Below are positions 18,201 to 27,054 of a stretch of DNA of 64,000 bases, in pieces. The notes beneath the pieces were generated by a model. It searched no databases. It was given only the letters and a program-made list of their open reading frames with translations, and had not been told where the DNA came from. Position 1 is the stretch's first letter. Every line of letters starts with the position of its first letter. This DNA comes from an uncultured Bacteroidales bacterium (GTDB taxonomy: Bacteria; Bacteroidota; Bacteroidia; Bacteroidales; UBA932): contig URDD01000004.1 in assembly GCA_900546395.1 (NCBI GenBank), forward strand, positions 1 through 64,000. Reading direction: 5' to 3'. The translations under genes and the position numbers were made by a program.

Positions 18201-19255
18201 TCCTGGCCTTCATTGCTGCCACATACGGAATCAACGGAAACAAACGACCTGTCAGAAAATGTCTCAGCCAGCACTATTCCGTTGTCAGTACAAAGAAAGA
18301 CATTGCCGCCACTGTCACTCATCATTGACCAGACCACATTGTCCGGAAGGGAATTCCCGTTTCCCGCTTCATGGCGGAAGCGCCTGAAACTGTCGGTACG
18401 GTCCTTTATGAAAAGTCCGTTGTCGGTACCTATCCATAAGGACTCGCTACCATAACGGAAAAAATATTTCACCGGAACATTTTCCAGGAAGAAGTCCCTT
18501 TCTCCGCCGTCTATATTGTACCTCACAAGACCATGTTCGGTCCCAAGCCATATTATACCGGTATTCCTTATGTCAGAAGCGATGTCCAGGACCAGGTTGT
18601 TGTGTCCGTAAGACATCTGCGGAAGCTTGTATTTATGGATTGTCCCGTCAGGGGTCATGCGGTAAAACCAGTCATAGGAACCGAACCACAGGTCACTGCC
18701 TATCCTGCGGCAGCAGGCCACATAGTCGGATGGCAGTCCGTGGATTTTTTCTGCAGATGCCGACGGATTTCCGAAAAGTTCGTCCGCATCCATTTTCAGC
18801 AGACCGTCAGCTGTCCCTATCCAAAGGTCATTTCCGTCCCTAAGCAAAGACTTGACCTGGCTATAGCCGCAAGACTCCACAGTAAAAAAACTGTCTTTTC
18901 CGAAGTCATATACTGAAACGCCTACATCCGTACCTACTACCATCTTACCTGCATCCGGACAATAAAGCAAGGCATTGACATGGTCATTGCAAAGAGATGT
19001 AGTATCACCTTCCCTGTACCGGTAGGAAACCTCCGAATATCCGTCATATCTCAGCAGGCCGTTCCTGGTTCCTATCCATATATATCTCATATCATCCTGC
19101 ACAGCATCGTATGCAGGAAAAGTCCAGTTTTCTGTCCCTGAGGGACGTCTGAATCCATAAGGCATTTCCGATATAGACGCCAGACCGCACACCGGAAAAA
19201 GAGAGAATAATATAATGAAAACGGTCTTTACAGTTTCATTTATATAATTTAACAT
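15221..19255 (-). CDS. Hybrid two-component system regulator of the galactan locus
   Basis: A 1344-residue HTCS protein combining sensor kinase, receiver and AraC regulator. In order: signal peptide, two seven-bladed propellers of Reg_prop repeats (about 30-690; many IWIGT, LWIGT and LWLGG units), a Y_Y_Y domain (about 695-770), a membrane helix (about 776-800), HisKA with the phospho-accepting His in SHEFKTPLSI (about 831), HATPase (SGSGIGLNL), a receiver domain with Asp near 1127 in VITDITMPGMDG, and an AraC-type HTH (about 1240-1325). Such proteins bind an oligosaccharide in the periplasm and activate the adjacent locus. Its neighbours (SusC/D, GH53, GH2) predict a beta-1,4-galactan-derived ligand. 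Its final codons overlap trkA by 67 bases on the opposite strand. Confidence 0.93.
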   Translation of the reverse strand: MLNYINETVKTVFIILFSLFPVCGLASISEMPYGFRRPSGTENWTFPAYDAVQDDMRYIWIGTRNGLLRYDGYSEVSYRYREGDTTSLCNDHVNALLYCPDAGKMVVGTDVGVSVYDFGKDSFFTVESCGYSQVKSLLRDGNDLWIGTADGLLKMDADELFGNPSASAEKIHGLPSDYVACCRRIGSDLWFGSYDWFYRMTPDGTIHKYKLPQMSYGHNNLVLDIASDIRNTGIIWLGTEHGLVRYNIDGGERDFFLENVPVKYFFRYGSESLWIGTDNGLFIKDRTDSFRRFRHEAGNGNSLPDNVVWSMMSDSGGNVFLCTDNGIVLAETFSDRSFVSVDSVCGSNEGQDVSTMEMDSRGNLWLGGMDGLVKVPSGGGRGVWYRSDSGALDKRLSHNKVRDLYDDGKGLWIVSDGGLDRLDGKTGRIRHFTIMEQKGKYSSNWMYALGEDSSGSMWIGTYGGLLKIADKNALLSSSEPYLADAVFNAVSSCPLSGNVVGDFAAAESFAASLSGGAVDYIDLATDQTKFVRLPGDVSAYTLCPDGQNVLIGTYKGIYRLFPDATVEHIEGFALPVESIDISEGKILAISDGSLYIHDREDGCWTFCPFGDKALFCALSAEKMNLSGKNKGKTVFLGTNDGFFIMDTDNISVSGTDFSPEITSLFMDNERIEVGKEYDGNVILSENIGNVSGIDLNYRQNSFTVAFSSFEFSGRSSRYAYRLEGLDDNWQLTSGNTASFINVPAGDYKFEVYRVYPDNTTEPVSDSLSVHISPVWYATKAAFVIYILLFAGALLWVYAYLRMKHQLQIEHIEREEALNMVKMKTEFFANVSHEFKTPLSIILGFATRMISSEADSMKSRELKAMQKSAEKMHMLINRMTDANGNNSGTLFIPSSVSLKDLAFEVFDSFQPAFEEKNISARFVSDDINYIFMLDKVQMESVFQNLLSNAVKFTPEGGSVLMSVSIADETSDMIYAEVKVEDSGCGIKEDELPYIFNQYYKAPSNQKYNVSGSGIGLNLTRQIVEMHKGRISVKSEYGKGTCFTLRLSTMKADSFVLDSGVEENYLSLHSLSKVWRHERKPIILLVEDNSDIRDFITASLGKDYVFRLAGEGAEALEILESDKIDLVITDITMPGMDGLAMSRRIRDSVRTAFLPIIILTGKNDIQTQLKSFEYADAFVTKPFDLKYLNSRIIQLLIKHEQYLDKIRQQQLVTPESDKEDQESPDAKFLREIVEIVNRHIDDPELSVSVLCDESHYGSKQIYRKVKELTGMGVVEFIRDIRLQKAAACLSQKHLTVSETMYMVGFTTASYFAKCFKAKYGVSPSDYLKNLSTSLTTSGSANTATRS

Positions 19256-19421
19256 TTCTTCTTACTTTTGACAGATACTTAGACAAAAATAGTGAAAATG
19301 TTTACTTTCCCGAAAATTCACGGAATGCTAATTCATCAAAAAAATACTTTCCAGACTCGTTTTGTCCGATCTGTTTTATATTATGTCCATTCTGTTGCTA
19401 CAATCTGATAACCTGAGAGTG

Positions 19422-19429
19422 TAATTTTG
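19422..19429 (+). promoter_or_regulatory. SusC operon -7 box
   Basis: TAATTTTG lies 58 bases before the susC start and no TTTG lies at the usual -33 spacing, as expected for a promoter activated by the HTCS protein. It sits within GTAATTTTGCACCAG, identical to the hmu promoter core. The rest of the 232-base divergent gap should hold the HTCS binding site, but I could not pick out a clear direct repeat. Confidence 0.55.
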
Positions 19430-19487
19430 CACCAGTTACGCAACAAAGAATGCGTACCGATACATAATTGCATTAAAACTGATAAAT

Positions 19488-22463
19488 ATGAGAAATTTAT
19501 TTCTGACACTGACGGTAACTGCTGCAGCTCTCGCCTTCGCAGTCTTCGCTCCATGTGCATCGGCACAATCTCCTGGAGAAAGGACAGTCACAGTAAGCGG
19601 CACTGTAACGGACAATACCGGAACACCTCTTGCCGGACTGACAGTAGTCATAACCGGCACTATGACTGGAGCCACGACAGACATTGACGGTAACTATACT
19701 ATCAAAGTACCTGCCGACGGCACACTTGAATTTTCCTATCTGGGATTCCGCACTCAGAATATAGAAGTAAAAGGAAGGACCCGGATTGACCTGACGCTTC
19801 TTCCTGACACTGAGCTTCTCGCAGATGCAGTAGTAATAGGATACGGCACCACTACAAGAAAAGATCTGACAGGTTCTGTATCCGCAGTAGAAAGCAAAGA
19901 CTTCAACAGCGGACTCATATCCTCACCCGAGCAGCTCATCAACGGCAAAGTATCAGGAGTGCAGATAATGTCTTCAGGAGGTTCACCTACATCAGGCAAC
20001 ACCATCAGAATCAGAGGAGGCGCATCACTTAACGCGTCCAATGACCCACTGATAGTCCTGGACGGAGTTCCTTTGGAAAACGGTGGACTAAAGGGAATGC
20101 AGACCAATTTTCTCAGCCTGGTAAATCCGTCAGACATCGAGTCAATGACCGTACTGAAAGATGCATCATCTACTGCAATCTATGGTTCAAGGGCATCAAA
20201 CGGAGTCATTATCATCACTACAAAGAAAGGGAAAAGTGACAAGCTGGATATAAACTTCACTACTACCCTGTCTCTCCAGAACAAAATCCGCACGGCGGAA
20301 ATGCTTTCCCGGGAGCAGTTCATTGACGTGGTCCGGAAAGCAGGATATCAGGACCTGCTTGGAGAAGCCGATACTGACTGGAACGATGAAATCTTCAAGA
20401 CAGCGTTCGGAACAGACAACAACCTTTCTGTTGCAGGGCAGTTCACGAAAAATTTCCCTTTCAGAGCTTCTGTCGGCTACTATAACCAGGACGGTATCGT
20501 CCGCACCGACAATGCCACACGATATACCGGAAACATAACCCTCAACCCGTCATTCTTTGATGACAAGCTCAAAATCACGGTAAGTGCAAAAGGTGCAATA
20601 AACAAAAACAGATATGCACCTGCAAGTTCTGCCATCTACAACGCCACCGTAGGAGACCCTACCAGGCCTGTATATTCCGGCAACGGCAGTTTCGGCGGCT
20701 TCAGCGAAATTCTCATTGACGGAGAACCGACCACAACTGCAGCCGCTCTGAACCCTTTGGGACTGCTTATGCAGACGAACTATTCGGACAATGTGAAGAG
20801 AATCATTGCCAACGCGGACATTGACTACAAGATGCACTTCCTTCCTGAACTCAGACTCCATATAACCGGAGGATACGACTATGCCAGCGGGAAAAGCACC
20901 AATTTCATACCGGCCGGAGCCGCATCCAACTACCGCACAGGAGGACTTTTCACGCCTGTTGGACCCAACACTGCAGAAAACAGACTTTTTACGGCCTATC
21001 TGAACTACAACAAAGAGTTTGAAAAGATAAAATCCAGAATAGACATTACGGCAGGATATGACTACCAGTACTGGAAAACATGGACGGCAGCCGGAGACAG
21101 TTATGCCGCAGACAAGACTACAAGCCTCAACTCAGCCTGGGCGGCCGATGACCAGAGGCACGTTCTCCTGTCATACTACGCCAGACTCAACTGGTCTGTT
21201 GACTCCCGCTACCTCGTAACAGCCACAATCCGCCGGGACGGGTCGTCCCGCTTTGCCAAAAAAAGCAGATGGGGGACATTCCCTTCCGTGGCCCTTGCCT
21301 GGAACATCGCCGAAGAAGCCTTTCTTAAAGACAGCAAAGCGGTAAACAATCTCAAAATCAGGGCCTCATACGGTGTAACAGGACAGCAGGACGGCATAGG
21401 AAACTATGGTTACCTTCCGATATACTATCCATCCACAGGAAGCAACTCACAATACATAACTGACGGCTACGGAAATTACGGGCAATATTACCAGCCGGGA
21501 GCTTATGTCGAGAACCTGACCTGGGAGACAACATCTTCATGGAATTTCGGAATTGACTTCGGTTTCCTTGACGGAAGAATCAGCGGAAGTGCCGATTATT
21601 ATACAAGAAAGACAAAGGACCTTCTGGCTACAGTTCCGGCCGCTGCCGGCACAAACTTCTCCAGAACTATAACTACCAATGTGGGAAATGTCGATAGTCA
21701 CGGTGTGGAAGTAGCCCTGAATGCCGTTCCTGTAGAGACCAGGGACTGGACCTGGAATATTTCAGCCAATATGACATGGCAGAAAATGAAAGTGACCAAC
21801 CTGTCTCTTACTGATGGCATAGAATCAGCCCCTACTCTTGTAGGAACAGCCATTGATGCCAAGCAGGTACAGGCGATTGCCGAAGGCCAGACTCCTTATT
21901 CATTCTATGTTTACAAGCAAGTTTACGACAGGGACGGAAAACCTGTCGAAGGGATGTATGCCGACATAAACGGAGATGGGTCCATCACATTGGATGACAG
22001 ATATTTCTACCATTCAGCCACACCGGACTACCTTCTCGGACTGAGCACTTCAGTAAGATGGAAAAGACTTACACTCAGTGCATCTCTCAGGGCCAGCATC
22101 GGGAACTACGCCTATAACGGGACTGCCGCAAACACAGGCGCCCTTGAAACCCTGAAATACGCAGATGACTGCCTGTACAACCTTTCTTCAAGCTACCTTG
22201 AAACAGGCTTCAGCACCAGACAGATATATTCTGACCATTATGTTGAGAATGCATCTTTTCTGAAAATGGACAACCTGATTCTCAGCTATGACTTCGGGAA
22301 ACTCTTCAGAAACACCATGGGCCTCAACATGTCACTGATGGTACAGAATGTATTTACCGTAAGCAAATACAGCGGAGTCGATCCCGAGGTATTCAACGGA
22401 GTGGATATGAACTTCTACCCAAGGCCGAGGATATACTCTCTCAGTATAGGAATAAGATTCTGA
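19488..22463 (+). CDS. susC: SusC/RagA-family TonB-linked outer-membrane transporter
   Basis: A 991-residue TonB-dependent importer for oligosaccharides. It has a signal peptide ending ASAQ, a carboxypeptidase-regulatory-like domain (about 35-115), and a plug with VVIGYGTTTRKDLTGSVS and the SusC signature VLKDASSTAIYGSRASNGVIII. The 22-stranded barrel contains DGSSRFAKKSRWGTFPSVALAW and ends YSLSIGIRF with a terminal Phe. It forms the transport complex with the SusD homologue encoded 8 bases downstream. The GH53 and GH2 enzymes in the same operon point to galacto-oligosaccharides as substrate. It starts the operon and is probably induced by the divergent HTCS. Confidence 0.94.
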   Translation: MRNLFLTLTVTAAALAFAVFAPCASAQSPGERTVTVSGTVTDNTGTPLAGLTVVITGTMTGATTDIDGNYTIKVPADGTLEFSYLGFRTQNIEVKGRTRIDLTLLPDTELLADAVVIGYGTTTRKDLTGSVSAVESKDFNSGLISSPEQLINGKVSGVQIMSSGGSPTSGNTIRIRGGASLNASNDPLIVLDGVPLENGGLKGMQTNFLSLVNPSDIESMTVLKDASSTAIYGSRASNGVIIITTKKGKSDKLDINFTTTLSLQNKIRTAEMLSREQFIDVVRKAGYQDLLGEADTDWNDEIFKTAFGTDNNLSVAGQFTKNFPFRASVGYYNQDGIVRTDNATRYTGNITLNPSFFDDKLKITVSAKGAINKNRYAPASSAIYNATVGDPTRPVYSGNGSFGGFSEILIDGEPTTTAAALNPLGLLMQTNYSDNVKRIIANADIDYKMHFLPELRLHITGGYDYASGKSTNFIPAGAASNYRTGGLFTPVGPNTAENRLFTAYLNYNKEFEKIKSRIDITAGYDYQYWKTWTAAGDSYAADKTTSLNSAWAADDQRHVLLSYYARLNWSVDSRYLVTATIRRDGSSRFAKKSRWGTFPSVALAWNIAEEAFLKDSKAVNNLKIRASYGVTGQQDGIGNYGYLPIYYPSTGSNSQYITDGYGNYGQYYQPGAYVENLTWETTSSWNFGIDFGFLDGRISGSADYYTRKTKDLLATVPAAAGTNFSRTITTNVGNVDSHGVEVALNAVPVETRDWTWNISANMTWQKMKVTNLSLTDGIESAPTLVGTAIDAKQVQAIAEGQTPYSFYVYKQVYDRDGKPVEGMYADINGDGSITLDDRYFYHSATPDYLLGLSTSVRWKRLTLSASLRASIGNYAYNGTAANTGALETLKYADDCLYNLSSSYLETGFSTRQIYSDHYVENASFLKMDNLILSYDFGKLFRNTMGLNMSLMVQNVFTVSKYSGVDPEVFNGVDMNFYPRPRIYSLSIGIRF

Positions 22464-22471
22464 AAACATTA

Positions 22472-24109
22472 ATGAAAACAGCGATGAAAAAGACCATTAT
22501 TATATATATTACTGCAATGCTGATGCTCCTGCCGGCAAGCAACTCCTGCACAGGCAGCCTGGACCAGTATCCGCACACATCAGACACAAGCAAGAACGTA
22601 TTCAGCACTCCCGAGGGCTATGGAGAGACTTTGAGGGGAATCTACGCAGCCTTTATCCAGAGAATCAGCAGCGTATCTACGGAATCACGCAGCCAGAATT
22701 ACCTGAGAGTGCTTTGGATGTTCCAGGACTGCTCTACAGATGCGCTGGATGCCATCTGGCTGAGCGGAGAGAGCCTGACAGATGTAAACGGACTGTCATG
22801 GACAGCCGGGGACGGATGGGTATCAGGAATGTACTACCACATCTACAACATAGTGGCGATGTGCAACGACCTTATCAAAAATGCTTCTGACAAAGAGCTT
22901 CTCTCCAAGTTCACGGATTCGGAACGCGAAGTCATTGAGCTATACAAGAACGAAGCAAGATTCTTGCGTGCATACGCGTACAGTCACGCCATTGACTTCT
23001 ACTACAAAATGCCGTTTGTCACTGAAGCCGACGGAATAGGCTCCTACATTCCTGTCACATACGACAGAAAGCAGATGTTCGGTTTCCTTTCAGGAGAGCT
23101 TGAAGACATTGCCCCCAAACTTAAGGACAAATCTTACGGACACGCAAACTCATACGCTGCATACGCACTTCTTGCAAGACTTTACCTGAATGCAGAAGTC
23201 TATACCGGAGAAAAGCATTATACCGAATGTATCACAGCCTGCAAGGAAGTGCTCAAAGGCGGATACTCTCTCGAGCCTGACTACAGCAGACTGTTCAACG
23301 GAGACAACCACCTGCGTACAAACGAAATAATACTCGCTTTTGCCTGCGACGGGGCCAACACTACCACTTGGGATGCTACTACTTTCATAACCTGCGGGTC
23401 CGTACTTAGCGGCTTTGACGACTATGAACTTGTATATGGGACACAAGACTCCGGAGCCTGGAACAACCTAAGGGCAAGACCTGAACTCGTCAACAAATTT
23501 TCCGCAGAAGACAAAAGGGCGCTTGTAATAGGATATGACCGTACTGCTGAAAAAGATTCGGAAGGCAATACCACCGGATATACCCAGACACCAAGAAGCA
23601 AAGACATCACACTGCACGACGATGCTTCAACAGGCTACAGGCTAAACAAATGGACAAACCTTACAGATGAAGGCAAACCGGCCAGCATCTGCAGTGACGG
23701 AGGAGGAGCCAACACAGATTTCCCTGTTTTCCGTCTTGCAGATATCTATCTCATGCTTGCAGAGTCAGTAGTGCGCGGAGGAGAAGGTTCTTCAAGAAGC
23801 GAAGCTCTCAGCCTTGTCAATGAGGTACGGAGCAGAGCTTTCGGCAGTGATTCGGGCAATATCGGAGATGGAGACCTGACACTTGATTTCCTATGCGACG
23901 AAAGGCTCAGGGAACTCTATATGGAATGTATCAGACGTACAGACCTTATCCGTTTCGGGAAATACACTTCCGGATACAACTGGCAGTGGAAAGGCAATAT
24001 CCTGGAAGGTACTGACGTCGATCCGAAATACAGGTTCCTGCCTGCTCCGGAAGCTGAATACTCTGCCAACCCTGAAATGAAGGCAGCCAATGCAGAACTA
24101 GGTTATTAA
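22472..24109 (+). CDS. susD: SusD/RagB-family glycan-binding lipoprotein
   Basis: A 545-residue surface lipoprotein that caps the SusC barrel and binds incoming glycan. A signal peptide ends in a lipobox near residue 26 (ASNSCTGSLDQYP), followed by the SusD N-terminal segment, TPR-like helices (ARFLRAYAYSHAIDFYYKMPFV) and the C-terminal RagB/SusD region (FPVFRLADIYLMLAESVVRGG, LCDERLRELYMECIRRTDLIRFGKY). It lies 8 bases after susC and 18 before the SusE-like gene. Specificity cannot be read from the sequence; the locus context suggests beta-1,4-galactan. Confidence 0.94.
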   Translation: MKTAMKKTIIIYITAMLMLLPASNSCTGSLDQYPHTSDTSKNVFSTPEGYGETLRGIYAAFIQRISSVSTESRSQNYLRVLWMFQDCSTDALDAIWLSGESLTDVNGLSWTAGDGWVSGMYYHIYNIVAMCNDLIKNASDKELLSKFTDSEREVIELYKNEARFLRAYAYSHAIDFYYKMPFVTEADGIGSYIPVTYDRKQMFGFLSGELEDIAPKLKDKSYGHANSYAAYALLARLYLNAEVYTGEKHYTECITACKEVLKGGYSLEPDYSRLFNGDNHLRTNEIILAFACDGANTTTWDATTFITCGSVLSGFDDYELVYGTQDSGAWNNLRARPELVNKFSAEDKRALVIGYDRTAEKDSEGNTTGYTQTPRSKDITLHDDASTGYRLNKWTNLTDEGKPASICSDGGGANTDFPVFRLADIYLMLAESVVRGGEGSSRSEALSLVNEVRSRAFGSDSGNIGDGDLTLDFLCDERLRELYMECIRRTDLIRFGKYTSGYNWQWKGNILEGTDVDPKYRFLPAPEAEYSANPEMKAANAELGY

Positions 24110-24127
24110 TCCAAACGAAAAGCAATT

Positions 24128-25891
24128 ATGACCATAAAATATAAATATGCAGTCCTTGCCGCTACGGCAATGATGACTGTCCTCTCCTGCAGCAAAGACG
24201 GAGAAATGCTGACAGCATCTCTGCCTGAAGGAGGTACGGAAATCTCTACTGTAGAGAAAGAAATAATACTTACACCCGAGACAGCCTCAAGCCTGGCCCT
24301 TACCGTATATTGGAACAGTCTCGGAGAAATCAGTCTCAGCAACCCTGACGCACAGATTGCCGAAAATGCATCTGTCACCATGCTGCAGTTTTCTGCTGAC
24401 AAAGACTTCACTGTAACTGACGAGACAACTCTGTCTGCAGGAACTACATCAAGACAATTTACCGTAGCCCAGCTCAACAACATAGCCGACAGGCTGGACA
24501 TGCCAGGAGAAACTGCATCGGATATGTATATGCGTATCAGACAGTCTCTTGGAGCAAACACAGAATCCACTTACGGAAATACAGTCAAGGTCACGGTAAC
24601 ACCTTATACTATGGATATGAGCCGCGTGCAGATAGTCTCTTCTGCAAGTGGAGAGACCAGCACTACCCTGCCTGCCACAGGAGACAGGACATACGCGGGA
24701 TTCATGAACGCATCATCCTGGTACAATTTCTTCTTTATGGAAGGCAACGGTTCCATCTGGGGGACGGCAAATGACGGTACCAGCGGCTCGGCGTTCCGTC
24801 TTCAGTCCATGTCCGACTTCTCCTCATGGAACTGCTGGTTCCCTGAACCTGCCGGATCATACTATGTCACTATGAGTGTTGCAGAAGAAGCCTGGACAGC
24901 CCTCTTCCTAAGCAGCATAACAGCACAGACCGGGGACACGGAAACTGTCATGACATACAACGCCAAGGAAAACAGCTGGTCATGCAACATCTCTGTCACT
25001 TCAGGAGAGATGAGACTGAAACTCCCTGCAGCAGGACGACTCTACAATGCCTCCACCGGAGACTCTTCTTACCAGGAAACAGCAGCAGGATTCACAGCTG
25101 CATCTGACGGAAGTATTGATTTCCATACTGGAGAAGCGGCAGAATCTGTCATTACAGCGGCATTCTCAGGGGAAGGGACTCTTACCCTCGATATCGATGA
25201 GATGAAATGGAGTCTTTCCGAAGGAGTGGAAGAACCTCCGGTACCTCAGTTTGATGAATTCTTCTATATGTTCTACAGCTGGCCTGCTGCCGACGGAGGC
25301 TACTGGCCTGAAGAATACGCGGCAACACTGTGGTCAAAAGATAGAGACGGAATGTTTTACGGATATTTCTCCACTCCAGATACCTGGAGCGACCAGATTA
25401 ACTCCTGTTTCTATAATTTCACTTTCAGTACTGCCCGGACAGCAGAAGAAGGCACCAGATACGGAGTATCAGCATCCGACAGTCATACTCTGGCGGAAAT
25501 AACTTCACCTGTCTCCCCGGATGAAGTGTGGGCAGGATGGCCGGCCACATACGGACTGACAAGAATCAGTGTAAATATGGAATCCATGACCTGGGCTGAA
25601 GAATCGCTTCCGATATGCGTGACCGGAGATTTCAACGGATGGAGTCTCTCTTCCGACCCTATGACTTTCGATACCGGCACCAAACTCTGGAGTGCGACCT
25701 GCGAAATAGGGACAATCGGATATGGAATCCAGATAGTACTTGGAACAGACTGGAACTATGTATTCGGAGGCACTGACGGCATCCTGTATCAGGGAGGAAA
25801 CAATATTGTACCTGCCGGAACAGGCACATATAAGATAACTGTAGATCTGAGGGATGCTTCGGCACCGGAATACACCTTGGAAAAACTATAA
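24128..25891 (+). CDS. SusE/SusF-like surface glycan-binding lipoprotein
   Basis: A 587-residue lipoprotein with lipobox VLSCSK. The N-terminal 30-170 region resembles the SusE Ig-like domain (EIILTPETASSLALTVYW, SADKDF). Later segments look like repeated carbohydrate-binding modules of SusE/SusF type: residues about 180-290 (RTYAGFMNASSWYNFFFMEG), a middle region, and a C-terminal module starting ICVTGDFNGWSLSSDPMTFD. It has no catalytic motif. As the third gene of the SusCD operon it should help hold polysaccharide on the cell surface. The abundant Trp and Tyr in the C-terminal half fit sugar-stacking platforms. Confidence 0.85.
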   Translation: MTIKYKYAVLAATAMMTVLSCSKDGEMLTASLPEGGTEISTVEKEIILTPETASSLALTVYWNSLGEISLSNPDAQIAENASVTMLQFSADKDFTVTDETTLSAGTTSRQFTVAQLNNIADRLDMPGETASDMYMRIRQSLGANTESTYGNTVKVTVTPYTMDMSRVQIVSSASGETSTTLPATGDRTYAGFMNASSWYNFFFMEGNGSIWGTANDGTSGSAFRLQSMSDFSSWNCWFPEPAGSYYVTMSVAEEAWTALFLSSITAQTGDTETVMTYNAKENSWSCNISVTSGEMRLKLPAAGRLYNASTGDSSYQETAAGFTAASDGSIDFHTGEAAESVITAAFSGEGTLTLDIDEMKWSLSEGVEEPPVPQFDEFFYMFYSWPAADGGYWPEEYAATLWSKDRDGMFYGYFSTPDTWSDQINSCFYNFTFSTARTAEEGTRYGVSASDSHTLAEITSPVSPDEVWAGWPATYGLTRISVNMESMTWAEESLPICVTGDFNGWSLSSDPMTFDTGTKLWSATCEIGTIGYGIQIVLGTDWNYVFGGTDGILYQGGNNIVPAGTGTYKITVDLRDASAPEYTLEKL

Positions 25892-25952
25892 CATTTTACA
25901 GCAAATCACCTAACATTCAGATCAAGAAGCTGTTTTAAAATTTTTTGATAGT

Positions 25953-27047
25953 ATGAAATATATGGTTTTATCTATTATTGCAGCCGCACTTATCGGCACA
26001 GGGTGCTCAGCAGAAATCAACCCTGAATATACTCCTGCTGAAAAAGAGACTCCGACTGCTGCGGACAAGTCAGCTTTTGCACTCGGCGCTGACATAAGCT
26101 GGTGCACACAACTCGAATCAGAAGGCTGCTCATTCTACAGTCAGGACGGGAAAGCCACAGAATGTACTGCACTTATGAAATCCCTTGGAATGAACTCAAT
26201 AAGACTGCGCGTCTGGGTAAATCCGGAAGGAAACTGGAGTTCAATGTCAGACGTACTCGCAAAAGCACTGCGTGCCAGAGACCTGGGTATGCGTATAATG
26301 ATTGATTTCCACTACAGTGATACATGGGCCGACCCCGGCAAACAAGTCGTTCCTGCTGCATGGTCTGGCTTCAGCGACAGCCAGCTTGCAGATGCAGTCT
26401 CGGCACATACCGGAGAAGTGCTGTCTCTGCTCAAAAACAATAATGTGGATGTCGAATGGGTCCAAATCGGCAATGAGACGACCAACGGCATGCTGTACAG
26501 TTCCGGCATTGACAGCGAAGGACACGGCATTGACCTTGAAAACGGAGGAGGAAGCGTATGGAAACATCCTGAAACTTACGCCTCTCTTACTGCAGCCGGA
26601 TGCTCCGCAGCCAAGAAAATATATCCGGAAGCCAAGGTTATCGTGCATGTAGATCAGGGACACAATATCAGCCGTGGAAAAGCAGTATTCGAATCGCTGA
26701 AAAACAACAATGTGGAATACGACATCATCGGACTGTCTCTATATCCGAACGGCGTTGAAGAAAGAATCTCGCAATGTATAGAAAACATAAGCACGCTTCA
26801 TTCCACCTACGGACACGATATCATGATATGCGAAGTAGGAATGGCATATGACGATCCTGACTCCGCATACGAAATGTTGACCGGACTTATTTCTGGGGCA
26901 AAGGCCTCAGGTCACTGTCTCGGAGTATTTTATTGGGAACCGGAAGCCCCTGCAGGCTACAACGGAGGCTACACGATGGGGGCATTTGACAAGAACAAAC
27001 CGACCAGAGCGCTGGATGCATTTACAGAAGCGTCAAAGACAGAATAA
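25953..27047 (+). CDS. GH53 endo-beta-1,4-galactanase, lipoprotein
   Basis: A 364-residue arabinogalactan endo-beta-1,4-galactanase that cuts the galactan backbone of pectin side chains. The signal peptide ends in lipobox LIGTGC (Cys18), and the acidic stretch after it suggests display on the cell surface. The catalytic domain (about 40-355) has the GH53 patterns GADISW, SIRLRVWVNP and DFHYSDTWADPGKQ. The acid/base is Glu175 in QIGNE and the nucleophile Glu294 in MICEVG. It sits 61 bases after the SusE-like gene and 7 before the GH2 gene, so the operon encodes endo- and exo-acting enzymes together. Confidence 0.95.
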   Translation: MKYMVLSIIAAALIGTGCSAEINPEYTPAEKETPTAADKSAFALGADISWCTQLESEGCSFYSQDGKATECTALMKSLGMNSIRLRVWVNPEGNWSSMSDVLAKALRARDLGMRIMIDFHYSDTWADPGKQVVPAAWSGFSDSQLADAVSAHTGEVLSLLKNNNVDVEWVQIGNETTNGMLYSSGIDSEGHGIDLENGGGSVWKHPETYASLTAAGCSAAKKIYPEAKVIVHVDQGHNISRGKAVFESLKNNNVEYDIIGLSLYPNGVEERISQCIENISTLHSTYGHDIMICEVGMAYDDPDSAYEMLTGLISGAKASGHCLGVFYWEPEAPAGYNGGYTMGAFDKNKPTRALDAFTEASKTE

Positions 27048-27054
27048 GTAAAGT

